Below, in pieces: positions 42,201 to 46,915 of a DNA stretch of 64,000 bases (positions are counted from its first letter, which is position 1; the number at the start of each line of letters is the position of its first letter). The position numbers and the translations under genes were made by a program. The notes under the pieces were generated by a model. It did not search any database. It had not been told where the DNA came from and saw only the letters and a list, made by a program, of their open reading frames with translations. This DNA is from Atrina japonica (taxonomy: Eukaryota > Mollusca > Bivalvia > Pterioida > Pinnidae), in the NCBI GenBank assembly GCA_030159075.1, contig BROG01000544.1:1-64000 (forward strand), written 5' to 3'.

Positions 42201-45200
42201 TTCTGAAGATTACCAGAGATTTATTTCTTATCTTTCAACAGATTTCCTTATCGTCTGAAAATTATGATACATTTGTCACGCATATAACCAATGAAGTGAC
42301 ATCGCAACTAGAGAAGGCTGTTTTAAAAACAACATTTAATAGGGTGAGTTGGTCTACTGTATAAGTTAACTTTTCATTGCAACATATATTTTGTATTGCC
42401 TCAGACTGAAATGTCAACATTTCATTGGATATAACAAGTCACATGACTGCCATCCATAATTCTATGAATGGTCAGTAAAAAAAAAATAGACGACAAAGGC
42501 GGCAGATATGATATACATTTCTGTGTGCAGTTGCAATTTAAGACATTTACTAAATGAGGATATGGTCCCCAACAAAGTAAAACAGTTATTAGGTTTACTA
42601 CTGATCGTTCACGGGAGTATTCCCGGGAGCGGTCAGTAACAAACCTGATAACTAATAATGACTGCGATACCCTTTAGTCTAATGTCATTGTTGGACAGTT
42701 CAATCAATGATGAATCACCGTCATCTTTTAATTTCCACCAACTGTGACTTATTTTCTTGTCTGAAAGTATATATGCATTTCCATGGTGACATATTCTATA
42801 TCAAAAGAGGTATGCCAGCTGTTGAGATAAAACTCATGAGAAGCTTTTATGGAAGCAGACAATTGTCAATTCCTAATATCCTTGGCAAACTGTAAAAATA
42901 AGTAGCTCAAGCTAAAATCAGGCACATAAATCTTACACACATGTAATTTTTGCTGAAAAATGCTTATTTCAGTGATATTTTTTCTTCGTTACAGTTAGGA
43001 GGACTTCAATTTGATAAAGAGTTACGTGCCTTGGTGGGTTATCTTTCCTCTGTCACTACTTGGACCATTAGGGATAAATTTGCTAGATTGACACAGATGG
43101 CCACCATCTTGAATCTAGAAAAGGTCTGTATTAAATCCTGCAATTAGAAAACTATCAGAGAATATCTTCACTTATTTTACTTATGTTTGTTATACTTATG
43201 TTTGTTATATATCTGTAAAGGTCAAAGGTCAAATGGGATTTTTGTCCTTCGTCTCTCTCATACGTCAATAGCTATAATCTTCTACATAACAAGAATGAGT
43301 AAAAGAATAGATTGATTTCTCATTTTAAAAATTATTCAACATTTATTTCAGTAGAAAATAAAACAAAATACATAGAAAATAAAACCAAATACATAGAAAA
43401 TAAAACAAAAAACATAGAAAATAAAACCAAATACATAGAAAATAAAACAAAATACATAAAAAATAAAACAAAGTACATAGAAAATAAAAAGTACATAGAA
43501 AATAAAACAAAGTACATAGAAAATAAAAAGTACATAGAAAATAAAACAAAGTACATAGAAAATAAAAAGTACATAGAAAATAAAACAAAGTACATAGAAA
43601 ATAAAAAGTATATAGAAAATAAAACAAAGTACATAGAAATTTGAATTAAAATCAAATATGTCTGGATCATGCATTGTGCTTTAACTGAGAGACAGTCAAA
43701 TATGTATATCTGGACCCAGCCAGCATACCTATCAGAACTTGGCAATGCTTAGGAGTGTATTATATTAATTGATGTTGTATGAGTTTAAAGCTATAGAAGC
43801 TGTCACAATGATTATTTTTGTCCCCTGACATATAGTCGAGAATATGATAAAATGGGTGTTCAATACATTATCAAACACGTAAAAGATCTTCTTTTTGAAG
43901 TTATTTGTTTTATTATAATTTAAGTTTTCTCGTACCTTAAAAAATCCAGCTGTATTTCCGTATGCAATGACCTTTCAGATAAACTCTTTCGCCATATCAA
44001 ATGTACATTGTAATTCAGTCAGGGGATCTTGGTCCTTTATGTGCTTGGACTATGTTTAAGTCGGCCGATTTTTATGTGTTTTATATTTATTTTAAAATAC
44101 AAGACGTGATTTTTATTGGAAAAAGCATGTATTATGTAAAATATATGCTTTTCAACGCTATTTTAAATACCTGAAGAAAATCTGGTGAATATATGAATAA
44201 ATATATCAGGTCACTAAAAGAAATTTTTCTGATCTTTAATGTTACCCTGAATGCTGACGTTGACAAAATCAAAACAATATAACTGTGAAAAGTATGCGTA
44301 CCTCATGTTTTACAATCATGCCGCCATGTCCGGTGGAGTTGGGCAGTTCATGATCATATGTGTCAAGAATGATAAAGCCAAGAATGCGATGGGACAAGTT
44401 AAAAATGGGTGGAGATCACCCGATATACCCGGCACGTGGACAATTTCAGAAACGAATGTTTTGAAACGACAAAAAAACAAAAAACAACTTTGCATGATTT
44501 AGGTATGAAATGATCATGTACAAAAACAAACGCAAAGGGTAATAAGAATAGAATGTACATTAACTGCAAATAGCACGTGTTTATTGGTCACTCAGTAATT
44601 TTGGTAAATAATTACCAAAAGTTAATATGCAATGCTCAAAGTATGGTGGACAAAAAATAACTGATATTAAGGGTTACGTTTGGCAAGATTGTTGCAATTT
44701 TACACATGTATTTGTTTTTCTAACCACCAGATGGTCTCTTTGGAATATCTATGAGATTAGAATATCACATAAAATGGGCATGTAAAATTTTTCACCTGTG
44801 ACAGCTTATATCACTTTAAAATTCAACATTGAACTAAATAGTATCTTCACCAGCTTAATAATATAATCATTTAAAACATGTACATATTAAACAGGTAAAT
44901 GAGATTTTGGATTACTGGGGACCAAACTCGGGACCATTAACCTGGAGACTGACTCCGACAGAGGTTAGACATGTGCTGGCGTTAAGGTATGATGGATTCA
45001 TTCTTTTATTATTAACACTAATATACCTCATAATCTGTATGAGAAATCTAAAATAAATAAATAAGTAGAGAAGAACTCTTGGAAGTTGAGAATATTTCCT
45101 TCTTTACTGGGTCACTAATCTCATTGAAGAACTTTAAAGGGGCATTAGCGGTGTTTACAAAAAAAAAATGTTTTTAATTTTCTCTACTTTAAATACTTTA

Positions 45201-46276
45201 ATTGTTTCACTTGAATCATTAAACTGTCTCATTGTGATCTGTTTGTGTCTATGTGGACATGCTGCACACTGTATAGATGTGTTGAACATTGTTAAGATGT
45301 GCTTCACACTGTGCTGATGTGCAACACATAGTGTAGCATTATAAGTTTAAATTTTGTAAAATGATTTAATGGATAATTCACTCAATGGTGTCAAATAGCA
45401 CAGAAAACATATACCCAGTAGAGGGCAGAAGGCCTGATAGGGATATTGCTATAGCACAGAAAACATATACCCAGTAGAGGGCAGAAGGCCTGATAGGGAT
45501 ATTGCTCTTTGGACTATCTAACTATTTTTTACAATTGAGTAATTTATCAAACTTTCAAAAAAATCAACCCTTTACCATGCCCCAATCTCAACATGGATTA
45601 ATCACAATCTGGGAGGGGAACTTAAATATTGGTATTCCCTTATAGAATTCTTGTTGGAAATATTACAGAAAAAATAAATGAATTTGTTTGAAAGTTTTGT
45701 AAAATGGCAGAATAACCAACTCGCTGATGGTGGCCATTATCAGGCAGAATCAGAAGGTTGAAATGATTTTGTTTTCCTTTTTTTGTTCACATGACAGCTG
45801 AGCATTTGAATAGCCAATAGCTATTCATCTATTCAACTATTAGATGATGAATAGTCAAATTATATCACCATGGAACACAAAAGATTGTCATTGAATTTTT
45901 AAAAATCTTATCAAAAAATTCAAGGCCAATTCTTTCAAAATTTAGCATGTACTATTTATACTTGGAAGAAACAATTTCTTAACTTGATGACCCTGTGTCC
46001 GTGGGTTTTGTAGGAAGAACAGGGAATTCAGATGGTCAAAAGGCCCCTTTCAGCACATTGATTTTCTCTGCTTTTTAATCTTTGTGTATTTCAAGTATAT
46101 CTTTACTTTGATAATTAACATTAATTAATATTATAATCAATTTGTCAGTCAATGTCTAATCATGTCCTTTATTTAAAGGAAAATTTCACGTGTATCATAC
46201 ACTTCACATCTGTTTACTTAATCTTTATTTCAGGGTTGATTTCAGAAGTGAAGAAATAAAAAGACTTAAGTTATGA
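4961..46276 (+). CDS. COG4: COG4, conserved oligomeric Golgi complex subunit 4 (22 coding exons)
   Basis: COG4 belongs to lobe A (COG1-4) of the conserved oligomeric Golgi complex, a CATCHR-family tether on the cytosolic face of the Golgi. It captures retrograde intra-Golgi vesicles and binds Sly1 and syntaxin 5 through its N-terminal region. Joining the 22 exons listed separately gives 2277 nt, or 758 residues; human COG4 has about 785. Every junction keeps frame and every intron is GT-AG. Diagnostic stretches include [11 protein letters not shown] (residues 93-103), [86 protein letters not shown] and [16 protein letters not shown]. Human Arg729 and Glu764 form a salt bridge, and R729W causes a glycosylation disorder; the equivalents here, Arg702 and Glu737, are both kept. 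The start is the ATG at 4961. No exon appears broken, so the gene looks functional. Confidence 0.97.
5072..7199 (+). other. COG4 intron 1, first part, little recognisable
   Basis: No exon or intact element is supported. Short GC-richer phrases such as GAGGGCTTCGCCCTC (about 5857-5871) and GAAAGCGAGCGCAGCTT (about 5990-6006) look like fragments of dispersed repeats. Confidence 0.4.
7199..7230. repeat. (GA)n microsatellite
   Basis: About 14 GA units lie in intron 1 of COG4. Confidence 0.9.
7410..7448. repeat. (AC)n microsatellite
   Basis: About 18 AC units lie in intron 1 of COG4. Confidence 0.9.
7449..10665. other. COG4 intron 1, middle part, no gene supported
   Basis: Open frames exist on both strands near 7492-7903, but neither extends nor resembles a known protein. 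A GC-rich phrase near 8945-8980 (CTTCGCGCCGCTCGAGC) stands out from the AT-rich background and may be a repeat fragment. Confidence 0.4.
10666..10911. mobile_element. MITE with about 45-bp terminal inverted repeats
   Basis: The left end (CTACTGGTCAGCAACCAATT, then TATTCTCGCCAA) is the inverted counterpart of the right end (TTGGCGAGAATA, then GAATTGGTCGCTCACCAGTA). The interior of about 150 bp has no coding potential. Inverted ends with a short AT-rich core mark a non-autonomous DNA transposon in COG4 intron 1. Confidence 0.7.
11560..11760 (+). mobile_element. 3' end of a non-LTR retrotransposon (CR1/Jockey-like)
   Basis: The + strand reads [20 protein letters not shown] then [14 protein letters not shown] and a stop at about 11690. 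WNxLPxxVVxAxSxxxFK is the conserved C-terminal end of CR1/Jockey-group reverse transcriptases. The upstream RT is absent, which is typical of a 5'-truncated LINE copy, and the AT-rich sequence after the stop is presumably its 3' UTR. Confidence 0.65.
12058..13430. mobile_element. insertion carrying hAT-type transposase remains
   Basis: The flanks at about 12010-12057 and 13435-13775 are contiguous in the related copy at 17915-18285, so this 1.37-kb block looks inserted. It contains recurring CACTTGTC/GACAAG phrases like those in the hAT-like element at 39849-40357, and a decayed transposase segment at 13045-13349. The exact ends are not resolved. Confidence 0.5.
13045..13349 (-). pseudogene. 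hAT-family transposase fragment (broken)
   Basis: The minus strand encodes [20 protein letters not shown] then [15 protein letters not shown]. This is the RNase H-like core typical of the DUF4371/hAT zinc-finger transposase group, with the catalytic-region Asp in SCDESNDK. The upstream part ([16 protein letters not shown] in one frame, consistent with a [19 protein letters not shown] sequence in another) is frame-shifted relative to it. Only about 90 residues of a protein normally several hundred long remain, so it is a relic inside COG4 intron 1. Confidence 0.65.
13435..13775 (+). repeat. dispersed repeat, copy 1 of 2
   Basis: This block matches 17950-18285 over about 330 bp, sharing CAATATTCCATGTCTGGTAT, AAAGGACTAGTGACAATAAT and AACTTGAAAATGGTCTATT. 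Both are in the same orientation, in introns 1 and 5 of COG4. It is probably a transposon family or an old segmental duplication. Confidence 0.7.
14078..14160 (+). CDS. COG4: COG4 exon 2 (residues 38-64, split codon 65)
   Basis: Acceptor GTTGCAG, donor GTAAGT. Encodes [20 protein letters not shown], the N-terminal coiled-coil region that in human COG4 reads EQQNTIESKMVTLHRM. Confidence 0.95.
14545..14785 (+). mobile_element. MITE family B, copy 1
   Basis: The segment contains a hairpin core with 7-bp arms ATGGGGC and GCCCCAT (14572-14594), plus AGATTTCCCATTTTCAATAA and a right end CCCCAGGCCCCATTCCC. The inverse complement of this organisation is at 18590-18812. It has no coding potential. 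Confidence 0.6.
14878..14992 (+). CDS. COG4: COG4 exon 3 (residues 65-103)
   Basis: Acceptor TTTTTAG, donor GTAATA. Encodes [19 protein letters not shown] followed by [19 protein letters not shown]. This is one of the most conserved parts of the COG4 N terminus, nearly identical to human. Confidence 0.97.
15053..15247 (+). mobile_element. SINE family 1, 5'-truncated, with target-site duplication
   Basis: The body reads GTCACAGTAGGTGTCGGCAC, GTTAAAGAACCCTCACTGCT, ATAAGTGCCGAGCATAGGCC and GTTAAACAACAATAAACAAA. It is flanked by a 13-bp direct repeat GCCAAAATGAAAA (15040-15052 and 15248-15260). The tRNA-derived head present in the 27-kb copy is missing. The target-site duplication shows retroposition of an already shortened transcript. 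It sits in COG4 intron 3. Confidence 0.85.
15411..15430. repeat. (GA)n microsatellite
   Basis: About ten GA units in COG4 intron 3. Confidence 0.85.
16846..16947 (+). CDS. COG4: COG4 exon 4 (residues 104-137)
   Basis: Acceptor TTTTCTACAG, donor GTTTGT. Encodes [20 protein letters not shown] and QNEDYEK; human has [23 protein letters not shown]. Confidence 0.97.
17249..17284. repeat. perfect 15-bp inverted repeat (hairpin) in intron 4
   Basis: CTTCTTATGACCAAA (17249-17263) and its exact inverted complement TTTGGTCATAAGAAG (17270-17284) are separated by 6 nt. A run of GGTTCGGTT-type phrases (17130-17225) lies just upstream. It may be the fold of a small mobile element; no other function is evident. 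Confidence 0.75.
17370..17520 (-). mobile_element. degenerate tRNA-derived SINE, minus strand
   Basis: On the minus strand the segment starts TGGCTGAGATGTTAAGGC, resembling a class II tRNA A box. It reaches a B-box-like GGGTCCTAGCC about 60 bp later, followed by a body with AAGTCAATTTTGTGAGAGGA and AGTTTACTTGCAGAAGGCC. The layout matches the better preserved copy at 59565-59769. The boxes are eroded, so it is not a working tRNA gene. Confidence 0.45.
17580..17652 (+). CDS. COG4: COG4 exon 5 (residues 138-161, split codon 162)
   Basis: Acceptor TTTGCAG, donor GTTTGA. Encodes [20 protein letters not shown]; human AAAHTHRYLCLDKSVIELS aligns. The donor is weak, but the phase matches exon 6. Confidence 0.93.
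17950..18285 (+). repeat. dispersed repeat, copy 2 of 2
   Basis: Homologous to 13435-13775. The sequence just before it (17915-17949) matches about 12010-12057, so this copy represents the uninterrupted state of the intron-1 copy. Confidence 0.7.
18590..18812 (-). mobile_element. MITE family B, copy 2, with an internal duplication
   Basis: This is the inverse complement of the 14545-14785 type (GGGAATGGGGCC, GAGATTGGGAAATCTAAAA). An approximately 52-bp block running from ATGCATTGTTTTTGCATTGG to CAGCCCCATATG is present twice in tandem (about 18690-18793). Confidence 0.6.
18930..19010 (+). pseudogene. decayed partial copy of the COG4 exon 6 acceptor region
   Basis: AGTACACTTGATACATCATT followed by CTGCCT repeats the 5' end of exon 6 (19346-19371), and the preceding CATTCAACTTACCATAATCA parallels 19319-19340. 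The acceptor dinucleotide is altered (ATGTAAG instead of ATGTAGG) and similarity ends within about 20 codons. It is an eroded tandem duplicate, not a usable exon. Confidence 0.75.
19343..19536 (+). CDS. COG4: COG4 exon 6 (residues 162-226)
   Basis: Acceptor ATTATGTAG, donor GTAAAT. Encodes [19 protein letters not shown] through [18 protein letters not shown] to KFLSSQ. The FFKIFPLxGLHEEGL stretch is a COG4 signature. Confidence 0.97.
19739..19895 (+). CDS. COG4: COG4 exon 7 (residues 227-278, split codon 279)
   Basis: Acceptor TTTTCCAG, donor GTATTT. Encodes [20 protein letters not shown] through [19 protein letters not shown] to PLVETYY. Human [26 protein letters not shown] aligns. Confidence 0.96.
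19896..20557 (+). other. COG4 intron 7, nothing recognised
   Basis: AT-rich intron with no identifiable repeat or gene. Confidence 0.5.
20558..20664 (+). CDS. COG4: COG4 exon 8 (residues 279-314)
   Basis: Acceptor ATTTTAG, donor GTAAGT. Encodes [19 protein letters not shown] and [15 protein letters not shown]; human PGRLYTLIKYLQVECDRQ aligns. Confidence 0.97.
21566..21618 (+). CDS. COG4: COG4 exon 9 (residues 315-331, split codon 332)
   Basis: Acceptor TATTTCAG, donor GTTAGT. Encodes [17 protein letters not shown]; human VQNNLMRNSTTE aligns. Short exon; the phase fits both neighbours. Confidence 0.93.
21686..22010. repeat. diverged tandem repeat, about 45-bp unit
   Basis: About seven irregular copies of CTTAATTTGGTGATTTTTCC plus a TTTCACTAGGG-type spacer in intron 9. 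The copies vary strongly in sequence and length, so this is an old array. Confidence 0.8.
22277..23255 (-). mobile_element. TA-flanked DNA transposon family C, intron 9 copy
   Basis: Ends CTGTATTTTATGGCCTATAG and CCTATAGGCCATAAAATACGG are inverted repeats flanked by TA on both sides. Subterminal repeats of the GATAGGTCGA type lie near both ends. The whole is the inverse complement of the element at 34410-35405. No transposase is visible, so it is non-autonomous. Confidence 0.85.
23262..23757 (+). mobile_element. partial family C element, inverted relative to its neighbour
   Basis: This part copy runs from GAAGATAGGTCCATGTCGAC to CTTCAACTTCACAGCGGGGT. It mirrors 22660-23240 in the adjacent full copy, giving a long inverted repeat with roughly 500-bp arms. 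Both terminal repeats are lacking. Confidence 0.8.
23940..24036 (+). CDS. COG4: COG4 exon 10 (residues 332-364)
   Basis: Acceptor TTTTTTCAG, donor GTGAGT. Encodes [20 protein letters not shown] and [12 protein letters not shown]; human [21 protein letters not shown] aligns. Confidence 0.96.
24194..26296. mobile_element. 2.1-kb element with long terminal inverted repeats
   Basis: GTGAAAAATGAAAATTTCTG, AGAACTAATCATTCTAAGAA and CATCGAAAACTGGATCAAAA at the left return as inverted complements at the right (26215-26296) with about 88% identity by eye over some 75 bp. The interior holds a (TTTA)n tract and no recognisable protein. The superfamily is undetermined. It fills most of COG4 intron 10. 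Confidence 0.75.
25504..25552. repeat. (TTTA)n microsatellite
   Basis: About eleven TTTA units inside the 24194-26296 element. Confidence 0.9.
26765..26850 (-). mobile_element. SINE family 2 fragment
   Basis: GCCGGTTACAATGTACCTGA and CATGTAAACTTTCTCACC parallel the body of the SINE at 59565-59769 (CCCGATTACAATGTACCCGG). Only the 3' body remains. Confidence 0.55.
27010..27296 (+). mobile_element. SINE family 1, full-length, tRNA-derived head
   Basis: The head GCCGTTGTGACTCAGTGGTA then GAGCGCTCGATTC resembles a tRNA 5' half with A box, followed by a weak B box (GGTTTGACCAT). The body GTGTCGGCATGTTAAAGAAC and the tail CGTTAAACAACAATACAAC are shared with the 15-kb copy. Anticodon-stem pairing is not preserved, so it is a retroposon, not a tRNA gene. 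It sits in COG4 intron 10, sense to the gene. Confidence 0.85.
27463..27505 (+). CDS. COG4: COG4 exon 11 (residues 365-378, split codon 379)
   Basis: Acceptor GTTTTATAG, donor GTAAGT. Encodes [14 protein letters not shown], a variable linker; vertebrates have EVGDSMASEEVKQEH here. Shortest internal exon, supported by phase on both sides. Confidence 0.88.
28149..28267 (+). CDS. COG4: COG4 exon 12 (residues 379-418)
   Basis: Acceptor TTTTGCAG, donor GTCAGA. Encodes [20 protein letters not shown] and [19 protein letters not shown]; human [20 protein letters not shown] aligns. Confidence 0.97.
28495..28663. mobile_element. pogo-like MITE in intron 12
   Basis: Left end CAGTGCAATCTTGTTAAGTT and right end AACTCAATGGATCACCCC-type sequence in inverse (GAGTTCCCAGATTCCACTG) form imperfect inverted repeats flanked by TA. 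CAGTGGAA...-type ends are common in pogo/Tigger-derived MITEs. Confidence 0.6.
28751..28836 (+). CDS. COG4: COG4 exon 13 (residues 419-446, split codon 447)
   Basis: Acceptor TTATTTTAG, donor GTAAAA. Encodes [20 protein letters not shown] and FFIVRKCV; human QLTSSMVDDVFYIVKKCI aligns. Confidence 0.97.
28884..29245. mobile_element. MITE family A, copy 2
   Basis: Left end AAAAGGGGTATTAGCTGTG, interior AAAGAGATATACATAGATG, right end CAGCCAATGCCCCTTTAAAG. It lies in intron 13 between exons 13 and 14. Confidence 0.8.
29447..29666 (+). CDS. COG4: COG4 exon 14 (residues 447-520)
   Basis: Acceptor TCAATTAAAG, donor GTATGG. Encodes [20 protein letters not shown] through [15 protein letters not shown] to AKSLFL. 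Human [21 protein letters not shown] aligns. About six residues shorter than human in the loop after GFP. Confidence 0.97.
29681..30160. mobile_element. pogo-like MITE next to the exon 14 donor
   Basis: Left CAGTATAACTTCGATGAGTC and right GACTCATGGAAGTTCTACTT are inverted repeats with TA on each side. The element begins 15 bp after the last base of exon 14. There is no ORF of its own. Confidence 0.7.
30467..30529 (+). CDS. COG4: COG4 exon 15 (residues 521-541)
   Basis: Acceptor ATTGTAG, donor GTAAGT. Encodes [20 protein letters not shown] then E; human [21 protein letters not shown] aligns. Confidence 0.95.
30556..32170. repeat. 33-bp minisatellite, about 48 copies
   Basis: Unit CTGACAGATCAGGACCTAGT then GTACAAAGCAAGT, in intron 15, beginning 27 bp after exon 15. 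Variants differ by GG/GA/AG after GATCA, CCTGG versus CCTAG, and ACAAAG versus ACATAG. Some units are 32 bp. Because 33 is a multiple of three, long open frames with an 11-residue period appear on both strands. They are by-products, not genes. Confidence 0.97.
32171..33150. repeat. scrambled junction of two tandem-repeat families
   Basis: Fragments of the 33-bp unit (AAGCAAGTCTG, GGGCCTAGTGTACAGA, AGCAGGTCTGACAGATC) are intermixed at sub-unit scale with fragments of the 75-bp satellite (TGTTATACTTAATAAC, GATAAGTATAAATG). Neither array has such units elsewhere. Confidence 0.9.
33151..34409. repeat. 75-bp dimeric satellite, left block
   Basis: The period is 75 bp (for example starts at 33241, 33316 and 33391). 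Each unit is two related halves of about 37 and 38 bp: ACACTGATAAGTATAAATG... and ACATAGATATAAGTATAAAC.... Each half ends in a TGTTA.../...TAACA inverted repeat, such as TGTTAT-ACTTA-ATAACA. It is AT-rich and has no gene. Confidence 0.95.
34410..35405 (+). mobile_element. TA-flanked DNA transposon family C, inserted in the satellite
   Basis: 996 bp with inverted ends CCGTATTTTATAGCCTATAG and CCTATAGGCCGTAAAATACGG-type sequence. Subterminal GATAGGTCGA repeats occur near both ends. It interrupts a satellite unit so that GTTA-TA-[element]-TA-CTTAATAAC replaces the array sequence GTTATACTTAATAAC, which proves a TA target duplication. No transposase is seen. Confidence 0.92.
35406..36047. repeat. 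satellite, right block, shifting to a 39-bp monomer
   Basis: After the transposon the 75-bp type resumes, then from about 35590 gives way to a 39-bp monomer (AACACTGATATAGATATAAA then CATATTGTTCAACTGTTAT). The monomer is one half of the dimeric unit with slight expansion. The array ends about 100 bp before exon 16. Confidence 0.92.
36146..36202 (+). CDS. COG4: COG4 exon 16 (residues 542-560)
   Basis: Acceptor TTTTGCAG, donor GTGAAG. Encodes [19 protein letters not shown]; human [20 protein letters not shown] aligns. Phase 0 on both sides. Confidence 0.93.
36975..37060 (+). pseudogene. decayed copy of the exon 16 acceptor region
   Basis: TATTATTTTTATTAAGCCAC, CATTTTCTATTTTTAT and CTTGCAG repeat the 3' end of intron 15 (36101-36145) almost base for base. 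They are followed by an eroded exon-like stretch that would read SIEKVKKN and stop. It still has an AG acceptor but leads to an early stop. Confidence 0.75.
37480..37682. mobile_element. MITE family A, partial copy
   Basis: CACAAAATATATAGGAATTT, then CACAGCTAATGCCACTTTAA at the right end. The left end is missing or eroded. It sits in COG4 intron 16. Confidence 0.65.
37845..37897. repeat. (TA)n microsatellite, left of a TIR element
   Basis: About 26 TA units directly abut the element at 37898-39202. A second TA tract abuts its other end. Confidence 0.9.
37898..39202. mobile_element. 1.3-kb TIR element inserted in a TA tract
   Basis: The left end GTGTTGAATCTAGGATCTG and the right end GCTCTAGATTCAACAC are inverted repeats of about 14 bp. 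Near each end are repeated GGGCAC or GGGCATGGCGC phrases. TA microsatellites lie on both sides, as expected for insertion into a TA run. No transposase is recognised. Confidence 0.65.
39108..39182. repeat. AAAAAGGGCATGGCGC triplication ending in a palindrome
   Basis: Three copies of AAAAAGGGCATGGCGC-type sequence are followed by GCATGGCGC-G-GCGCCATGC, a 9-bp perfect palindrome with one central base (39163-39181). This is an unusual GC-rich island in this AT-rich intron, just inside the right end of the TIR element. Confidence 0.8.
39203..39282. repeat. (CA)n(TA)n microsatellite
   Basis: A short CA run, then about 36 TA units, ending 23 bp before exon 17. It lies in the polypyrimidine/branch region of intron 16. 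Confidence 0.95.
39306..39452 (+). CDS. COG4: COG4 exon 17 (residues 561-609)
   Basis: Acceptor CTTCTACAG, donor GTAAGC. Encodes [20 protein letters not shown] through [11 protein letters not shown] to TNHNISE; human SCLSDLAAVSNKFRDLLQ...STAIKPQ aligns. Confidence 0.96.
39653..39736 (+). CDS. COG4: COG4 exon 18 (residues 610-637)
   Basis: Acceptor TATTTCAG, donor GTAAGT. Encodes [20 protein letters not shown] and DTMLATFK; human [19 protein letters not shown] aligns. Confidence 0.97.
39755..39848 (-). mobile_element. SINE family 1 fragment, minus strand
   Basis: TTTAATGTCTCACTCAAGAA, CATATGGAGATGTCACCAAA and GGTGAAGGGCTTCAAATTTT are the inverse complement of the SINE 3' body. It is cut off by the element starting at 39849. 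Confidence 0.75.
39849..40357. mobile_element. hAT-like non-autonomous element
   Basis: Ends CAGGGCTCTACATTAAGGA and GTTAAGGTTGAGCCCTG are inverted repeats of the hAT CAGGG type, flanked by CCTAT on both sides. Internal CACTTGTCC/GGACAAGTG repeats lie near both ends. No transposase. Confidence 0.7.
40492..40612. repeat. 36-bp tandem repeat, about 3.5 copies
   Basis: Unit GGTTATTATGATATTTATAT plus TTTAGATTTATTAC in intron 18. Confidence 0.85.
40716..41310. repeat. 49-bp minisatellite, about 12 copies
   Basis: Unit TATGGCCTTATGCTATTGCA then GTGAGAGTTATGTAGCATGT and CAAGTCTGC. Copies are more than 95% alike apart from the last, so the array is young. It is in intron 18. Confidence 0.97.
41580..41995. 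repeat. 37-bp minisatellite, about 11 diverged copies
   Basis: Unit GGCTAAGCAGGCCTTTGGCT then AATCCTGACATCTGAAT, in intron 18. Copies are diverged in length and sequence, so it is older than the neighbouring 49-bp array. Confidence 0.92.
42242..42343 (+). CDS. COG4: COG4 exon 19 (residues 638-671)
   Basis: Acceptor TTTCAACAG, donor GTGAGT. Encodes [20 protein letters not shown] and [14 protein letters not shown]; human ELEKVVLKSTFNR aligns. Confidence 0.97.
42995..43123 (+). CDS. COG4: COG4 exon 20 (residues 672-714)
   Basis: Acceptor CGTTACAG, donor GTCTGT. Encodes [20 protein letters not shown] and [20 protein letters not shown] then LEK, nearly identical to human. It contains Arg702, equivalent to human Arg729. 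Confidence 0.98.
43355..43640. repeat. AAAATAAAACAAAG-type tandem repeat with higher-order structure
   Basis: Units of 21 bp (TACATAGAAAATAAAACAAA plus one base), then alternating 21 + 18 bp units giving a 39-bp higher-order period. It is in intron 20. All unit lengths are multiples of three, so long open frames appear on both strands without coding meaning. Confidence 0.95.
43641..44894 (+). other. COG4 intron 20, remainder, nothing recognised
   Basis: No repeat family or gene is recognised. An open frame near 44251-44502 shows no similarity to a known domain. Confidence 0.4.
44895..44986 (+). CDS. COG4: COG4 exon 21 (residues 715-744, split codon 745)
   Basis: Acceptor ATTAAACAG, donor GTATGA. 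Encodes [20 protein letters not shown] and [10 protein letters not shown]. Human [21 protein letters not shown] aligns. Contains Glu737, equivalent to human Glu764. Confidence 0.98.
45131..45195. mobile_element. MITE family A, left-end fragment
   Basis: TTTAAAGGGGCATTAGCGGT begins the copy, and the right half is absent. In intron 21. Confidence 0.6.
45395..45506. repeat. perfect 56-bp tandem duplication
   Basis: 45395-45450 and 45451-45506 are identical (unit begins ATAGCACAGAAAACATATAC and ends GATAGGGATATTGCT). Identity without a mismatch indicates a very recent duplication in intron 21. Confidence 0.95.
46234..46276 (+). CDS. COG4: COG4 exon 22, last coding exon (residues 745-758, stop)
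   Basis: Acceptor TATTTCAG; encodes [13 protein letters not shown] then TGA. Human IDFRSEDIKRLRL aligns and ends at the same point. Confidence 0.98.
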
Positions 46277-46329
46277 TTACTGTGATAAAATTAGAACCAA
46301 CATTGAGTTTGTGGGATAAAATCATGTGT

Positions 46330-46580
46330 AAACAGCCTGTAAGTGTGATTGTGTAAGTGTGTACAGCTGTGTGTGTAAATATGTTTGTGTGTACAGATGC
46401 ATGTGTGAATGTGTAAGTGTGTACAGCTGTATGTGTGAATATGTTTGTGTGTACAGCTAACTGTATGTGTAAATATGTTTGTGTGTACAGCTATGTGTGT
46501 GTGAATATGTTTGTGTATACAGCTGTATATGTGAATATGTTTGTGTGTACAGCTGTATGCGTGAATATGTTGTGCAAAAT
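46330..46580. repeat. 30-bp GTGTGTACAGCTGT-type repeat in the 3' UTR
   Basis: About seven copies of GTGAATATGTTTGTGTGTAC then AGCTGTATGT. It starts about 55 bp after the COG4 stop, so it is probably transcribed. Unit lengths vary. Confidence 0.9.
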
Positions 46581-46915
46581 GTGTGCATATGTATCACCTG
46601 TATAAATGTGTATGTTTGGACATCTTGTGTCGGTAAACACAGGTGTGTAAAGATCTGTTAGAATTTTCATGTTTTATTCATATTAATGAATATTCATATC
46701 ATGAGAATAGATGTATATGTGTAAATATTTCACATTTGAATGTAAAGAAAACGTATTTATAACCAATATGTATCCATTTATGAAGTATGTTTATTGACTT
46801 TATATTTGTTTATGTACAAGTGAGACTATTTTATTTTTATGACATCAAGATTGTGGGACATATTAGTTATTGTTATATCTCTGTTTTTGTTTGTCAACAA
46901 CTTCCATTTTCCTTT

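Noticed and set aside
43312..43745. Open frames YIENKTK and MYFVLFS
   Set aside because: These are translations of an AT-rich tandem repeat with units of 18 and 21 bp.
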